A DNA stretch of 64,000 nt from Candidatus Tokpelaia sp. JSC085 (GTDB taxonomy: Bacteria; Pseudomonadota; Alphaproteobacteria; Rhizobiales; Rhizobiaceae): contig QENC01000001.1 of NCBI GenBank assembly GCA_003331005.1, positions 733,174 through 797,173 of the forward strand, written 5' to 3'. Both the position numbers and the translations under genes were made by a program. This document shows, in pieces, positions 40,354-50,059 of this stretch. The notes beneath the pieces were generated by a model. It saw only the letters and a list, made by a program, of their open reading frames with translations. It searched no databases and was not told where the DNA came from. The first letter of the stretch is position 1. Each line of letters starts with the position of its first letter.

Positions 40354-42009
40354 ATGTCGCGGGATGAGGTCCAGTTCCAATCAATCCTGCAAGAACTGAA
40401 ACGTCATGCTAGGGATGATGCACCGTTTGACATCAAGCATGCTTTTGCTGATGATTCTAGGCGCTTTGACACCTTCTCTCTCGTTTTTGATGATCTACTC
40501 TTTGATTTTTCTAAATGTGCAGTCAATATCAAGACATTACAACAGCTTGAAAAGCTTGCTTATGCAGCTGATGTGCCTGGACAGCGCGATGCGATGTTTG
40601 CCGGTGATCCTGTTAATGTAACCGAGAATCGGGCAGCCCTGCACGTGGCACTGCGCGCTCCAAAAGAGAGTCAGTTTTTTCTTGATGATAGAAATATCGT
40701 CCCAGATATTCAGTCCGTATTAATCCGAATGGAGAAATTTTCTGGTGAAATCCGCAGAGGAACACGGACCACTGCAAACGGAGACCGATTCACTGATATC
40801 GTCAATATTGGAATAGGGGGTTCAAATCTAGGTCCTATTATGGCAATTAACGCCTTAAAACCATATCATGATGGTCCGCGATGCCATTTTATTTCCAATA
40901 TTGATGGTGCCCATGTTTCCGACGTATTAGGCAGTCTCGATCCGAAAACGACGCTGGTCATTGTCTCATCAAAAACATTTACAACAAGAGAGACGATAAC
41001 AAATGCATTGTATGCTAGGCGGTGGATTGCAGATGCATTAGGTGAAGAATCTGTAGAGAAACATTTTGCCGCGGTATCATCTGCACTTGGTAAAGTAGCA
41101 GATTTTGGCATTGATCAATCATATACTTTCGGCTTTTGGGATTGGGTTGGAGGGCGCTATTCTATCTGGGCATCCGTTGGTCTTCCACTGATGCTGGCTG
41201 TAGGACCGCAACAATTTCGCTTGTTTTTAGCTGGTGCTCATGAAATGGATGAACATTTTCGCCATACACACGTCAGTATCAATATACCCATTATGCTAGG
41301 GCTTCTTGGTTTTTGGTATAGGGTTATTTGTAATTATCCAACGCGCTCAATCATTCCCTATGAACAGCGGCTCTTACATCTTCCTGCTTATTTACAGCAG
41401 CTTGACATGGAATCAAATGGAAAATGCGTGACTCTAGATGGCTCAGCAGTGAGCACCCCAACAGGGCCAGTTGTCTGGGGTGAACCAGGAACGGATGGGC
41501 AACACGCATTTTTTCAATTTCTACACCAAGGGACCGATATAACTCCGGTTGAACTTATCATATTCATTAATGCTCATGAGCCTAACTTGCAATCCCAGCA
41601 TAATATGCTTCTGGCGAACTGTTTAGCTCAGACAGAAGCATTGCTTTACGGTTGTTCATATGAGACTTCCTATAAGAAGCTGATTTCAAGCGGCATAGAT
41701 GTCGCTGAAGCAAAAAAACTGGCCCCACACAAAACCTTTCCTGGCAATCGCCCGTCCATTACAATTATGCAGAAATTACTGACACCTTATGCTTTAGGCC
41801 GTCTTCTTGCACTTTATGAACACCGTGTAGTTGTTGAAGGCATTCTAATGAATATTAATTCTTTTGATCAGTGGGGTGTTGAATTGGGGAAAGAACTTGC
41901 TGCTACCTTGTTACCGGTCGTTGCAGGGAAAGAAGAAGCTGGCTTACATCATGATGGTTCAACACTGGGACTTCTTGCTCATATCAATGCTTATAGGCGA
42001 GAGCAGTGA
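40354..42009 (+). CDS. pgi: Glucose-6-phosphate isomerase
   Basis: 551 residues. Interconverts glucose-6-P and fructose-6-P. PGI signatures: VNIGIGGSNLGPIMAINAL, VIVSSKTFTTRETITNA, FGFWDWVGGRYSIWASVGLP, catalytic Glu and His in WGEPGTDGQHAFFQFLHQG, and GRLLALYEHRVVVEGILMNINSFDQWGVELGK with the C-terminal Lys (written as two parts: GRLLALYEHRVVVEG and NSFDQWGVELGK). The start ATG at 40354 lies in TCAATGTCG after GAGGAGCATATGA. It is monocistronic; tsaB follows 250 nt later. Confidence 0.96.
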   Translation: MSRDEVQFQSILQELKRHARDDAPFDIKHAFADDSRRFDTFSLVFDDLLFDFSKCAVNIKTLQQLEKLAYAADVPGQRDAMFAGDPVNVTENRAALHVALRAPKESQFFLDDRNIVPDIQSVLIRMEKFSGEIRRGTRTTANGDRFTDIVNIGIGGSNLGPIMAINALKPYHDGPRCHFISNIDGAHVSDVLGSLDPKTTLVIVSSKTFTTRETITNALYARRWIADALGEESVEKHFAAVSSALGKVADFGIDQSYTFGFWDWVGGRYSIWASVGLPLMLAVGPQQFRLFLAGAHEMDEHFRHTHVSINIPIMLGLLGFWYRVICNYPTRSIIPYEQRLLHLPAYLQQLDMESNGKCVTLDGSAVSTPTGPVVWGEPGTDGQHAFFQFLHQGTDITPVELIIFINAHEPNLQSQHNMLLANCLAQTEALLYGCSYETSYKKLISSGIDVAEAKKLAPHKTFPGNRPSITIMQKLLTPYALGRLLALYEHRVVVEGILMNINSFDQWGVELGKELAATLLPVVAGKEEAGLHHDGSTLGLLAHINAYRREQ

Positions 42010-42261
42010 GTGGTGTTCATGCACACTAGCGCTTCTAAACACCTCTCTGTTCCCTTCTGTTCCCTACCTGCATAAGGGTGAGTATCAACTACATGAAAAT
42101 CATTGGTCAGTGAAACACTTTCGCGTTATTCGTGTTACTTACTATTTGATAGACGTTTATGTCTGATACAGATTATTTGACGGATTTAGTAAAAGCCTGT
42201 ATCAGAAGATCTGCGCTAAACGAAGTGCTTTTTGCTATCCAAGTTTTTATTTGGCAGGATC

Positions 42262-42912
42262 ATGCTTGTACTCGCTATTGATACCGCTTCTGTCTTTTGT
42301 GCGGTTTGTCTTTTTAACAACAACAGGATACTCGCCGAAAAATGCGACAATATAGGAAAGAGACATGCAGAATATTTGATAGGGCAAATCGCTACTGTTA
42401 TAGAGAAAGGACAAAAGAGTCTTACAGATATTGACCATATCGGTATTAATATCGGTCCAGGCTCTTTTACTGGAGAGCGAATCGGTATTTCGGTAGCGCG
42501 TGGATTAGCACTAGCGCTTGACAGACCTGCTATTGGCATCAGTGCTTTTGAAGCACTTGCCTTTGAAGCAGCAGAGCAATATAAAAACCATCCTGTCAGC
42601 GTTGTATTTGAAGCATACAGGGAAAAGCTTTACATCCAACATTTTGATATTCACAATAGGAAAACCTGTGAGCCAAGAGTTGATACAGCAGAAAGAATTA
42701 TTCCAGAGCTTGTTCCAGCATCAGTTTTGACCGGATCAGGAGCTCAAAAAATTGCTCAAATAACACAACATCCGGTAGCAAATACAGCACCAACGGCAAG
42801 TATTGCGACTTATGCCTTTCTTTCTACGCGAAAAATATTTACAGAGACCAGACCTTTTCAGGCTCCCTGTCCACTGTACATACGAACGATGGCAACAGGC
42901 TCTCGTAACTGA
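42262..42912 (+). CDS. tsaB: tRNA threonylcarbamoyladenosine biosynthesis protein TsaB
   Basis: 216 residues from the ATG at 42262 (MLVLAIDTASVFCAVCLFNN), with GGCAGGAT ahead. ASKHA fold with IGPGSFTGERIGISVARGLA, the TsaB/YeaZ signature; the residue after FTG is Glu rather than the usual hydrophobic one, a small oddity. TsaB is the non-catalytic partner of TsaD in making t6A37 on ANN-decoding tRNAs. rimI, which generally follows in rhizobia, is missing from the next 266 nt. Confidence 0.88.
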   Translation: MLVLAIDTASVFCAVCLFNNNRILAEKCDNIGKRHAEYLIGQIATVIEKGQKSLTDIDHIGINIGPGSFTGERIGISVARGLALALDRPAIGISAFEALAFEAAEQYKNHPVSVVFEAYREKLYIQHFDIHNRKTCEPRVDTAERIIPELVPASVLTGSGAQKIAQITQHPVANTAPTASIATYAFLSTRKIFTETRPFQAPCPLYIRTMATGSRN

Positions 42913-43178
42913 GATCTTTTCAAAGTCTGGACGCGAGAGAGTTTCACGTGAATTCTGAAGAGGTTGTGTCGGCTCAAGAGATGAAAGCCGTATCCGCTCC
43001 TCGTCCTGGTTATTAAAAAAATAGGGTACACACAGACCATTACGAAGACCGTCCGGACTACTCTAACCTCACATCAGAGTCTCTGATAGAATGACGTGTG
43101 TACTACGAAGGTTCATGCATGTTGATATTTGTTAAAGCCATGCTTCTTAGATAGAATAGGCAAAGTCTATGAAATCCT

Positions 43179-44543
43179 ATGAGGACTGAAAAAGTGATGC
43201 AATCAGAAGATAATCGGCGGAAGGTTTTTATCAAAACCTATGGATGTCAGATGAACGTATATGATAGTCAGCGGCTAGGAGATCTCCTAGAAGGAGAGGA
43301 TTATACCATGACTAGCAGTATGGAGGAGGCTGATTGTATTCTACTGAATACCTGTCACATTCGGGAAAAAGCTACGGAAAAGCTTTATTCTGATCTTGGG
43401 CGGGTGCGTGTTATGTGTGAGGAGAACCCACAGACTACAATAATAGTTGGTGTTATCGGCTGCACAGCTCAGGCTGAAGGAGAGGAAATTATTCGTCGAT
43501 CACCTCTCGTTAGTCTTGTTGTTGGACCACAGACTTATCATCGTCTACCACAAATTCTGAAAGAGGTAGAAAAAGGGGAAAAAGTTGTCGCAATTGACTA
43601 TACAGTGAAAGCGAAATTTAGTAATTTACCGACAAAAAAAGTAAAGCGCCAGCATGGTGTCAGTGCGTTTCTAACCATTCAGGAAGGTTGTGACAAATTT
43701 TGTACTTTCTGTGTTGTTCCCTATACAAGAGGAGCAGAGGTGTCCCGTACTGTGGATCAAATTGTGCATGAAGCTGAAAGATTGGCTGATGCCGGTGTTA
43801 GTGAAATTACATTGCTTGGCCAGAATGTTAATGGTTGGCATGGGAAAGGTGCTGATGGTAGTGAATGGCGACTCGGTGCTCTTTTATTTCGCTTAGCAGA
43901 AGTCAAAGGACTCAGGCGTCTTCGTTACACAACGAGTCACCCGCGGAATATGGATAATACACTCATTGCTGCTCATCGTGATCTATCAATACTGATGCCT
44001 TATCTTCATCTACCAGTTCAGGCTGGCTCTGACCGGATATTGCATGCTATGAACCGCCGTCATACTGTTTCTGATTATCTGCGGCTTGTTGAACGTATCC
44101 GTACAGCTCGACCGGATATTGCTTTATCTGGAGATTTTATTGTTGGCTTTCCCGGTGAAACTGATGCAGATTTTGAAAAAACGCTGAAACTTGCAGACGA
44201 GGTGTTTTATGCATCAGCCTATTCCTTTAAGTATTCATCCCGTCCAGGAACACCAGGTACTTCTATGGCTGGTCAGGTTGACAGATATATAATGGACGAA
44301 CGTCTTCAACGCTTGCAAGCATTGCTGAATGAACAACAAAGGCAGTTTTTGCGATCAAAAGTCGGCACTGTTACAGATATTCTTCTTGAAAAAACTGGAC
44401 GACATGAGGGCCAGATGATTGGCCGGTCGCCTTGGTTAACACCAGTTGCAGTTCAAACAAGAGCATCAGTAGGAACGGTCGTTAATGTTGTAATCCAAAA
44501 GGCCATGCGGAACAGCTTTATCGGGACACACGATGGTAAGTAA
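43179..44543 (+). CDS. miaB: tRNA-2-methylthio-N6-dimethylallyladenosine synthase
   Basis: 454 residues. Radical SAM methylthiotransferase that converts i6A37 to ms2i6A37. N-terminal UPF0004 domain ([19 protein letters not shown] and [20 protein letters not shown]) binds the auxiliary cluster; the radical SAM motif CxxxCxxC is in [20 protein letters not shown]; a TRAM domain closes the protein ([20 protein letters not shown]). The ATG at 43179 precedes a second in-frame ATG at 43197; either may be used. In rhizobia phoH follows; here it is absent. Confidence 0.95.
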   Translation: MRTEKVMQSEDNRRKVFIKTYGCQMNVYDSQRLGDLLEGEDYTMTSSMEEADCILLNTCHIREKATEKLYSDLGRVRVMCEENPQTTIIVGVIGCTAQAEGEEIIRRSPLVSLVVGPQTYHRLPQILKEVEKGEKVVAIDYTVKAKFSNLPTKKVKRQHGVSAFLTIQEGCDKFCTFCVVPYTRGAEVSRTVDQIVHEAERLADAGVSEITLLGQNVNGWHGKGADGSEWRLGALLFRLAEVKGLRRLRYTTSHPRNMDNTLIAAHRDLSILMPYLHLPVQAGSDRILHAMNRRHTVSDYLRLVERIRTARPDIALSGDFIVGFPGETDADFEKTLKLADEVFYASAYSFKYSSRPGTPGTSMAGQVDRYIMDERLQRLQALLNEQQRQFLRSKVGTVTDILLEKTGRHEGQMIGRSPWLTPVAVQTRASVGTVVNVVIQKAMRNSFIGTHDGK

Positions 44544-44772
44544 GCCGATTGATGCTTTATTTACGCTGTGTCTTATACAGATATGATCTTTGATCATAGC
44601 AAAGCGGCACGGAATGTGAAAAGTTGATCTTTTTCGTGATAAAATAAAGGTGCTATCTCTAAATTGTAGATGTTGTCGCTGTGCATTTCTTGCAGGAAGA
44701 TTGTGCTCTTCATTGCCTAACTTTCAAGAAATGATGGGTTGGTGATTAAAGTAATGCAAAGGGGAAAATCTC

Positions 44773-45249
44773 GTGATAACAATAGATATTGCCATACATG
44801 ATCAGAACTGGCCTGATGAACAATTGCTTGAAAAATTAGCTACGCAAATTGTGCAGGTCACCACCCTCCATCTTGAGATGCAGGATGTTGTAAGTGAATT
44901 GAGTCTTGTTTTAACAGATGATGCTGAAATTTGCCGCCTCAATACCCAGTGGAGACATGAGAACAAGGTCACGAATGTACTTGCTTTTTCTGCCTTTTCT
45001 ATCAAGGCAGGTGAAAGACCTGGACCTATGCTGGGTGATATAATCCTTGCACGTGAAATTTTGGAACGTGAGGTTCGAGAACAGGAAAAATCTTTCAATA
45101 ACCATTTCACTCATTTGTTTATCCATGGTCTTTTGCATCTATTGGGATATGATCACAGTGATGACTGTAACGCAGAAATCATGGAAAACTTGGAACGGAA
45201 AATTATGGACACTCTCTCGTTGACGGACAAACGGCGCGATTGTAGATGA
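44773..45249 (+). CDS. ybeY: Endoribonuclease YbeY (rRNA maturation factor)
   Basis: 158 residues from a GTG at 44773, with AGGGG about 8 nt ahead. The zinc site HGLLHLLGYDH (His-x3-His-x5-His), the RLNTQWRHENKVTNVLAF segment and GDIILAREIL are the YbeY hallmarks. It is a metalloprotein needed for 16S 3'-end maturation and ribosome quality control. In rhizobial relatives the order is miaB-phoH-ybeY-corC-lnt; both phoH (before) and corC (after) are missing here. Confidence 0.93.
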   Translation: MITIDIAIHDQNWPDEQLLEKLATQIVQVTTLHLEMQDVVSELSLVLTDDAEICRLNTQWRHENKVTNVLAFSAFSIKAGERPGPMLGDIILAREILEREVREQEKSFNNHFTHLFIHGLLHLLGYDHSDDCNAEIMENLERKIMDTLSLTDKRRDCR

Positions 45250-45430
45250 TAGAGACACTTTCTTTTTTTCTACAACAAGCAAGGGTTTTAAGGCCTGTGC
45301 TTGTTATCCTTTTCAAGGACTTTCCGCTGATTATCAACGTATAAAGAAACCTGAGAAACTGTCGACAGAGTATACAAAGAACAAAAACGCGTAGAGAAAA
45401 GCCTTGCCTTTTTTCAGGAAAAAAATTTTC

Positions 45431-47026
45431 ATGTATATTCACGCCATACAGGCGTTTTCAGGCTGGAAACAGCAAGCTCTCGCATTTTTTTTCGGGATAC
45501 TGACGGCACTTTCCTTGCCACCAATTCATTTTTTCGCTGTTTGTTTCTTAACATTTCCGCTTCTGGTCTGGCTGCTTGATGGTGTCTATGAAAAATGTGT
45601 CATGATGCATAGAAATAGAAAGTGTTATGGGTTAGCAGCTCTGATAGGATGGGACTTTGGCTTCGGCTATTTCTCTGCTGGCCTCTGGTGGCTTGGAAGT
45701 GCTATGCTGGTTGACGTTTCTTCTTATGGCTGGGCTATTCCTTTTGCTATGTTAGGTCTTCCTGCTTTCCTTGCCTTTTTTTATGCTCTTGCTACCTGTG
45801 TAGCTTTTATTATATGGCAGTGTGGTTATGGAAGAATAGTTGTGCTCAGTTGTGCTTTTGGACTGGCTGAGTGGCTACGCGGACATATATTTACCGGGTT
45901 TCCATGGAATGCAATTGGTTATACGGCTATGCCTTTTCCGCTGTTAATGCAACCTGCAGCTATTCTGGGAATCTATGGCATGAATGTATTAGCTGTACTT
46001 GTGTATGCCACACCTGCTCTTTTAAATGAACAAAGGGATAGGAAAACCGGTATGGCAATTGCCCTCATTCTGATCACGATAGATATCAGCTTTGGCCTTG
46101 CTCGATTATATAATTCCTCAGCGAAAGAGACAAAAACAAATGAGACAATACGAGTCCGTCTTATACAAACTGTAATTCCACAAGATGCAAAAATTGATCA
46201 TGTAACGTGGCAGGAGTATTTTGAACGGCAACTATTGTATCTGTCTTTGGCCACTCCATTAAAAGGAGAAGCTCTGCCTCAGCTCATTATTTGGCCGGAA
46301 TCATCGGTTCCTTATGTTCTTGCACATGCGCCGGGAACGTTAATGCGCATAGGCAATATATTAAAAGATGGACAGCTTGTGCTCATTGGTACAATCCGCG
46401 CAGAAGAAAACAAATCCGATAAGGGACATTATCAATACTTCAATTCCCTGCAGGTGATCGATCCAGATAGCAGGATTGTTGCATCTGCGGATAAGGTTCG
46501 TCTCGTGCCATTTGGGGAATATTTTCCATTTGCAGCCTTCTTCCGTCAATTTGGTCTTAAGGCGTTTGCTGAAACTGCTGGTGGTTATAGTGCAGGGGCG
46601 GAACATGCGATCATCCCGCTTGCTAATGGTCTTGTTATTTTGCCACTTATTTGTTACGAGGCGATCTTCCCTATAGAATTCGATTATGAGGGTTTTAACC
46701 CAGATGTTCTTGTTAATATTACCAATGATGCCTGGTTTGGCAATACACCCGGTCCTTGGCAGCACTTTGCCCAAGCCCGTATTCGCGCTGTGGAACAGGA
46801 GATTCCCCTCATACGTGTTGCTAATCATGGTATTTCTGCCGTTGTTGATTCATATGGGCGAGTCAGCATGATGCTTAGATACAATGAAAGTGGATTTGCA
46901 GACATTGACTTACCTAAACAGTCATTTTTTAAAAACAAAACAAATAGAAAAAATATCTATTTTTATTATATATTGACAATATTTTTTTTGTATTCAATAG
47001 TATTGAAGTTTTCTCATGAATATTAA
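45431..47026 (+). CDS. lnt: Apolipoprotein N-acyltransferase
   Basis: 531 residues from the ATG at 45431, with CAGGAAAA ahead; the ATG at 45404 is an alternative. Six to eight N-terminal membrane helices (to about residue 230) precede a periplasmic nitrilase domain with the triad Glu (IIWPESSVPY, about 290), Lys (ADKVRLVPFGEYFP, about 353) and Cys (LPLICYEAIFP, about 407). It adds the third acyl chain to lipoproteins. A final hydrophobic segment (YFYYILTIFFLYSIVLKF) anchors the C-terminus. Full length; retained although its usual neighbour corC is lost. Confidence 0.95.
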   Translation: MYIHAIQAFSGWKQQALAFFFGILTALSLPPIHFFAVCFLTFPLLVWLLDGVYEKCVMMHRNRKCYGLAALIGWDFGFGYFSAGLWWLGSAMLVDVSSYGWAIPFAMLGLPAFLAFFYALATCVAFIIWQCGYGRIVVLSCAFGLAEWLRGHIFTGFPWNAIGYTAMPFPLLMQPAAILGIYGMNVLAVLVYATPALLNEQRDRKTGMAIALILITIDISFGLARLYNSSAKETKTNETIRVRLIQTVIPQDAKIDHVTWQEYFERQLLYLSLATPLKGEALPQLIIWPESSVPYVLAHAPGTLMRIGNILKDGQLVLIGTIRAEENKSDKGHYQYFNSLQVIDPDSRIVASADKVRLVPFGEYFPFAAFFRQFGLKAFAETAGGYSAGAEHAIIPLANGLVILPLICYEAIFPIEFDYEGFNPDVLVNITNDAWFGNTPGPWQHFAQARIRAVEQEIPLIRVANHGISAVVDSYGRVSMMLRYNESGFADIDLPKQSFFKNKTNRKNIYFYYILTIFFLYSIVLKFSHEY

Positions 47027-47220
47027 GACCTAGACCATTCTCAATGGTTATTTTATACATACATTCTTTTGTAAAGACGCGTAAAATTATTGATCTGCAA
47101 AAAGCCCTTTATACGATGAAGCGTGGAGAATAGCATTCTACTTCATCCAATTAAAGCCAGCTGTTTTTATGATGATATATTATCCAGTATTTTAAGCGGG
47201 ATCTTTCAGAGGGTTTTGCT

Positions 47221-48495
47221 GTGGTGCATTCATCTTACCTTTTTACCAGTGAATCAGTTTCGGAGGGTCATCCAGATAAGGTCTGTGATCGTATTTCCGA
47301 TGAAATCGTTGACATGATTTATAGGGAAGCCTGCAAAACAGGTATTGACCCTTGGTTAGTTCGTGTAGCCTGTGAGACGCTTGCCACAACGAACCGCGTT
47401 GTTATAGCTGGTGAAGTACGTGTACCTGAAACATTACTCAGAAAAGACAAAACAGGCATCCTGATTCGTGATAAAAAGGGCAATCCGATTGTGAATCCCA
47501 GACGTTTTCGTGCAGCAGCGCGTCATGCAATTAAGACAATTGGCTATGTTCAGGATGATTTTCATTGGAAGAGTGTCAAAATTGATGTACTTTTGCATTC
47601 GCAATCAGCCGATATTGCTCAAGGCGTTGATAATGCTACTGATCAGTGTGGAGAAGAAGGCTCAGGAGATCAGGGGATCATGTTTGGCTATGCTTGTCGT
47701 GAAACGCCTGATCTTATGCCTGCTCCGATCTATTATGCCCATAAGATACTGAAGGAAATAGCAATTGCCCGCCATAAAGGATATGGTCAGGCATGTCGAC
47801 TTGGGCCTGATGCCAAAAGCCAAATTACTATCCGCTATATCAACGGAACCCCAGTGGAAGTCACATCGATTGTACTGTCGACACAGCATATCGACCCTGA
47901 TTGGAACTCTAAAAAAGTTCGCAGTGTAGTGGAACCCTACATACGGCGTGCACTGACTGATTTGAAAATTGCTGAAGATTGTCAGTGGTATATTAATCCG
48001 ACAGGAAAATTTGTTATTGGTGGTCCTGATGGTGATACAGGTTTGACAGGACGCAAAATTGTTGTCGATACTTATGGTGGAGCGGCACCGCATGGCGGCG
48101 GTGCCTTTTCAGGAAAAGATACCACAAAGGTCGATCGTTCTGCTGCTTATGCAGCACGGTATCTTGCAAAAAATATTGTTGCTGCTGATCTTGCTGATCG
48201 ATGTACTGTTCAAATTTCCTATGCTATTGGAATTGCTCAACCCCTCTCGGTCTGTGTTAATCTGCATGACACCGGAAAATTCTGTGAAACTCAAATTGAG
48301 ACTGCAATAAAAAAAGTGATGGATTTATCTCCATCTGGTATCCGTCGTCATCTTTCTCTGAATAGGCCGATTTACGCTAAAACCTCCGCTTATGGCCATT
48401 TCGGTCACAAGCCGGAGCCTGATGGTTCTTTTTCATGGGAAAAGACTGATCTTGTTAAAGATCTGAAAGAGGCAGTCAAGCATGATAGAATCTAA
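47221..48495 (+). CDS. metK: S-adenosylmethionine synthetase
   Basis: 424 residues from a GTG at 47221 with AGAGGG about 9 nt ahead. Signatures: [40 protein letters not shown], and [20 protein letters not shown] near residue 290. It makes SAM from ATP and methionine and so feeds CcrM, TrmB and MiaB encoded here. The 195-nt leader has no riboswitch I can recognise, and the small HTH regulator gene often found between lnt and metK is absent. trmB overlaps its last codons. Confidence 0.96.
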   Translation: MVHSSYLFTSESVSEGHPDKVCDRISDEIVDMIYREACKTGIDPWLVRVACETLATTNRVVIAGEVRVPETLLRKDKTGILIRDKKGNPIVNPRRFRAAARHAIKTIGYVQDDFHWKSVKIDVLLHSQSADIAQGVDNATDQCGEEGSGDQGIMFGYACRETPDLMPAPIYYAHKILKEIAIARHKGYGQACRLGPDAKSQITIRYINGTPVEVTSIVLSTQHIDPDWNSKKVRSVVEPYIRRALTDLKIAEDCQWYINPTGKFVIGGPDGDTGLTGRKIVVDTYGGAAPHGGGAFSGKDTTKVDRSAAYAARYLAKNIVAADLADRCTVQISYAIGIAQPLSVCVNLHDTGKFCETQIETAIKKVMDLSPSGIRRHLSLNRPIYAKTSAYGHFGHKPEPDGSFSWEKTDLVKDLKEAVKHDRI

Positions 48496-49182
48496 CGTAT
48501 GGCATAGGAAATCTTTTTTTGGTCGTCGGAAGGGCAAGACACTACATCAGCGGCAGAAGATGTTGTATGATACTCTATTGCCTGCTTTGAGGATTAATCT
48601 TGGGCAAAATATGCAGAATGAATTGCAGAGTTTATTTGCTCTTCCAGTAAAAGCTGTTCGTTTGGAGATTGGTTTTGGCAACGGTGAATCTCTGTTGCAT
48701 GAAGCGACCCGTTTTCGTGATGTTGGCTTTATAGGGGTTGAACCTTTTGTGAATGGCATGGCAAAAATGCTGGCTTGTCTTTCGAACACTCCTGATCTTT
48801 CTAAAAAGATACGCCTCTACGATAATGATGCAATCTACCTTCTGGATTGGCTTCCATATCAATCTATTGATGGCATTGATTTATTTTACCCAGATCCATG
48901 GATAAAAAAAAACATTGGAAACGCCGTTTTATTAATGCGCCGAATCTTGATCGGGTTGCCCGTGTCCTGAAAAAGGGATCTTTATTTCGCTTTGTCAGTG
49001 ACATTGATATGTATATTAACTGGACCTTGCTTCATACACGCAGACATTCAGCCTTTTCTTGGTTAGCACGTGATAAAGAAGACTGGCAGACTCCTTATAC
49101 AGCATGGCTCAGTACGCGTTATGAAGCCAAAGCAATTCGTGAAGGAAGAAAGCCGTCCTACCTGACTTTTATTCGGACATGA
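48482..49182 (+). pseudogene. trmB: tRNA (guanine-N7-)-methyltransferase, frameshifted at a poly-A run
   Basis: TrmB makes m7G46 in tRNA. The first frame (ATG at 48482, overlapping metK) reads RLEIGFGNGESLLHEATRF (SAM site), then GVEPFVNGMAKML and [11 protein letters not shown] before leaving the family. The second frame continues [36 protein letters not shown] and [13 protein letters not shown]. The family needs YPDPW.KKKHxKRRF. A run of nine As at 48904-48912 would join both frames if it were ten, giving 233 residues, the normal length. The rest of the protein is intact, so slippage on the A-run could still give functional enzyme; a sequencing error is the alternative. Confidence 0.9.
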
Positions 49183-49300
49183 TCTGATTTGATGAATATC
49201 TCGTCCTAGCTCTCGCTACCTCTCTGCAGAAAATACTGAGGTACTTGCGCACAGAGAGAAAAAGATTTATGAAGAATAAAATTCTTGATCTTGATGATAG

Positions 49301-49329
49301 GAGTAGGCCTATTGGGTCTGCTCTTTTTT
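49301..49329 (+). terminator. Intrinsic terminator or attenuator between trmB and rimP
   Basis: GAGTAGGCC (49301-49309) pairs with GGTCTGCTC (49315-49323) over 9 bp (two G-T pairs) around TATTG, followed by six Ts. It ends the metK-trmB transcript and lies only 32 nt before the rimP ATG, so it could also attenuate read-through into the nusA operon. Confidence 0.75.
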
Positions 49330-49360
49330 GTTAACCAATCAGAAAGGACAAGATTCTCCC

Positions 49361-49936
49361 ATGAGAAAAAAAACAACACTGCTGGCATTGATTGACGAAC
49401 CGCGCCTAATACAGGAGTCAGGTGTTGAGGCGAAGGTAGCCGCTGTCATTGAACCGATGATTAAATCTCTTTTTTTCCGCCTGGTACGTGTTCGGTTGTC
49501 AAGAGTACATGTGAATATGCTGATATTGCAGGTTCTGATTGAGCGTATCGATGGACCGATGAGTATTAAGGATTGTGAGGTTGTTAGCAGGATGATTTCA
49601 CCTGTACTTGACGTGGAAAACTTGATTACATGCCAATACCACTTGGAGATTTCTTCACCGGGTATTGATCGTCCACTCGTTCGTAAAACTGATTTTAGCA
49701 ATTGGTGTAGTCATCTTGTTAAGCTCGTAACGACTGTAATGATTAGTGGACGAAGAAAATTTCTAGGCAGAATTACTGCTGTTGACGATGATGGGTTTAG
49801 TATTGCAATGGATACAGCAAGTACTGTCGGTAAAGCCTTAATAGTGCATATCCCTTTTAGCCATCTCGCAGAGGCACAGCTCATCCAAACAGATAGACCA
49901 TGTCGAGATAGATTGAATAATATGGTAGGATCTTAG
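49361..49936 (+). CDS. rimP: Ribosome maturation factor RimP
   Basis: 191 residues from the ATG at 49361 (MRKKTTLLALIDEPRLIQES); the frame is open to 49328 without a plausible earlier start, and AGAAAGGACAAG precedes. RimP features: IERIDGPMSIKDCEVVSRMI, the YHLEISSPGIDRPLVRKTDF signature and a C-terminal SH3-like part. Required for 30S maturation. It abuts the nusA reading frame, as usual in the rimP-nusA-infB operon. Confidence 0.92.
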   Translation: MRKKTTLLALIDEPRLIQESGVEAKVAAVIEPMIKSLFFRLVRVRLSRVHVNMLILQVLIERIDGPMSIKDCEVVSRMISPVLDVENLITCQYHLEISSPGIDRPLVRKTDFSNWCSHLVKLVTTVMISGRRKFLGRITAVDDDGFSIAMDTASTVGKALIVHIPFSHLAEAQLIQTDRPCRDRLNNMVGS

Positions 49937-50059
49937 ATGACGCGCAAATATACGATGGCTTGTGGCTTGGCAGCAGATCATCATGCCATCTCCAGTGAGA
50001 GAGCGCCATTGCCGGTAAAAACACAAAAAAAAGCGACAAGATATGAAGGAGAAAATCCG

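Noticed and set aside
47027..47220. Possible SAM riboswitch before metK
   Set aside because: I could not find a conserved core or pseudoknot pattern of known SAM riboswitch classes in this leader.
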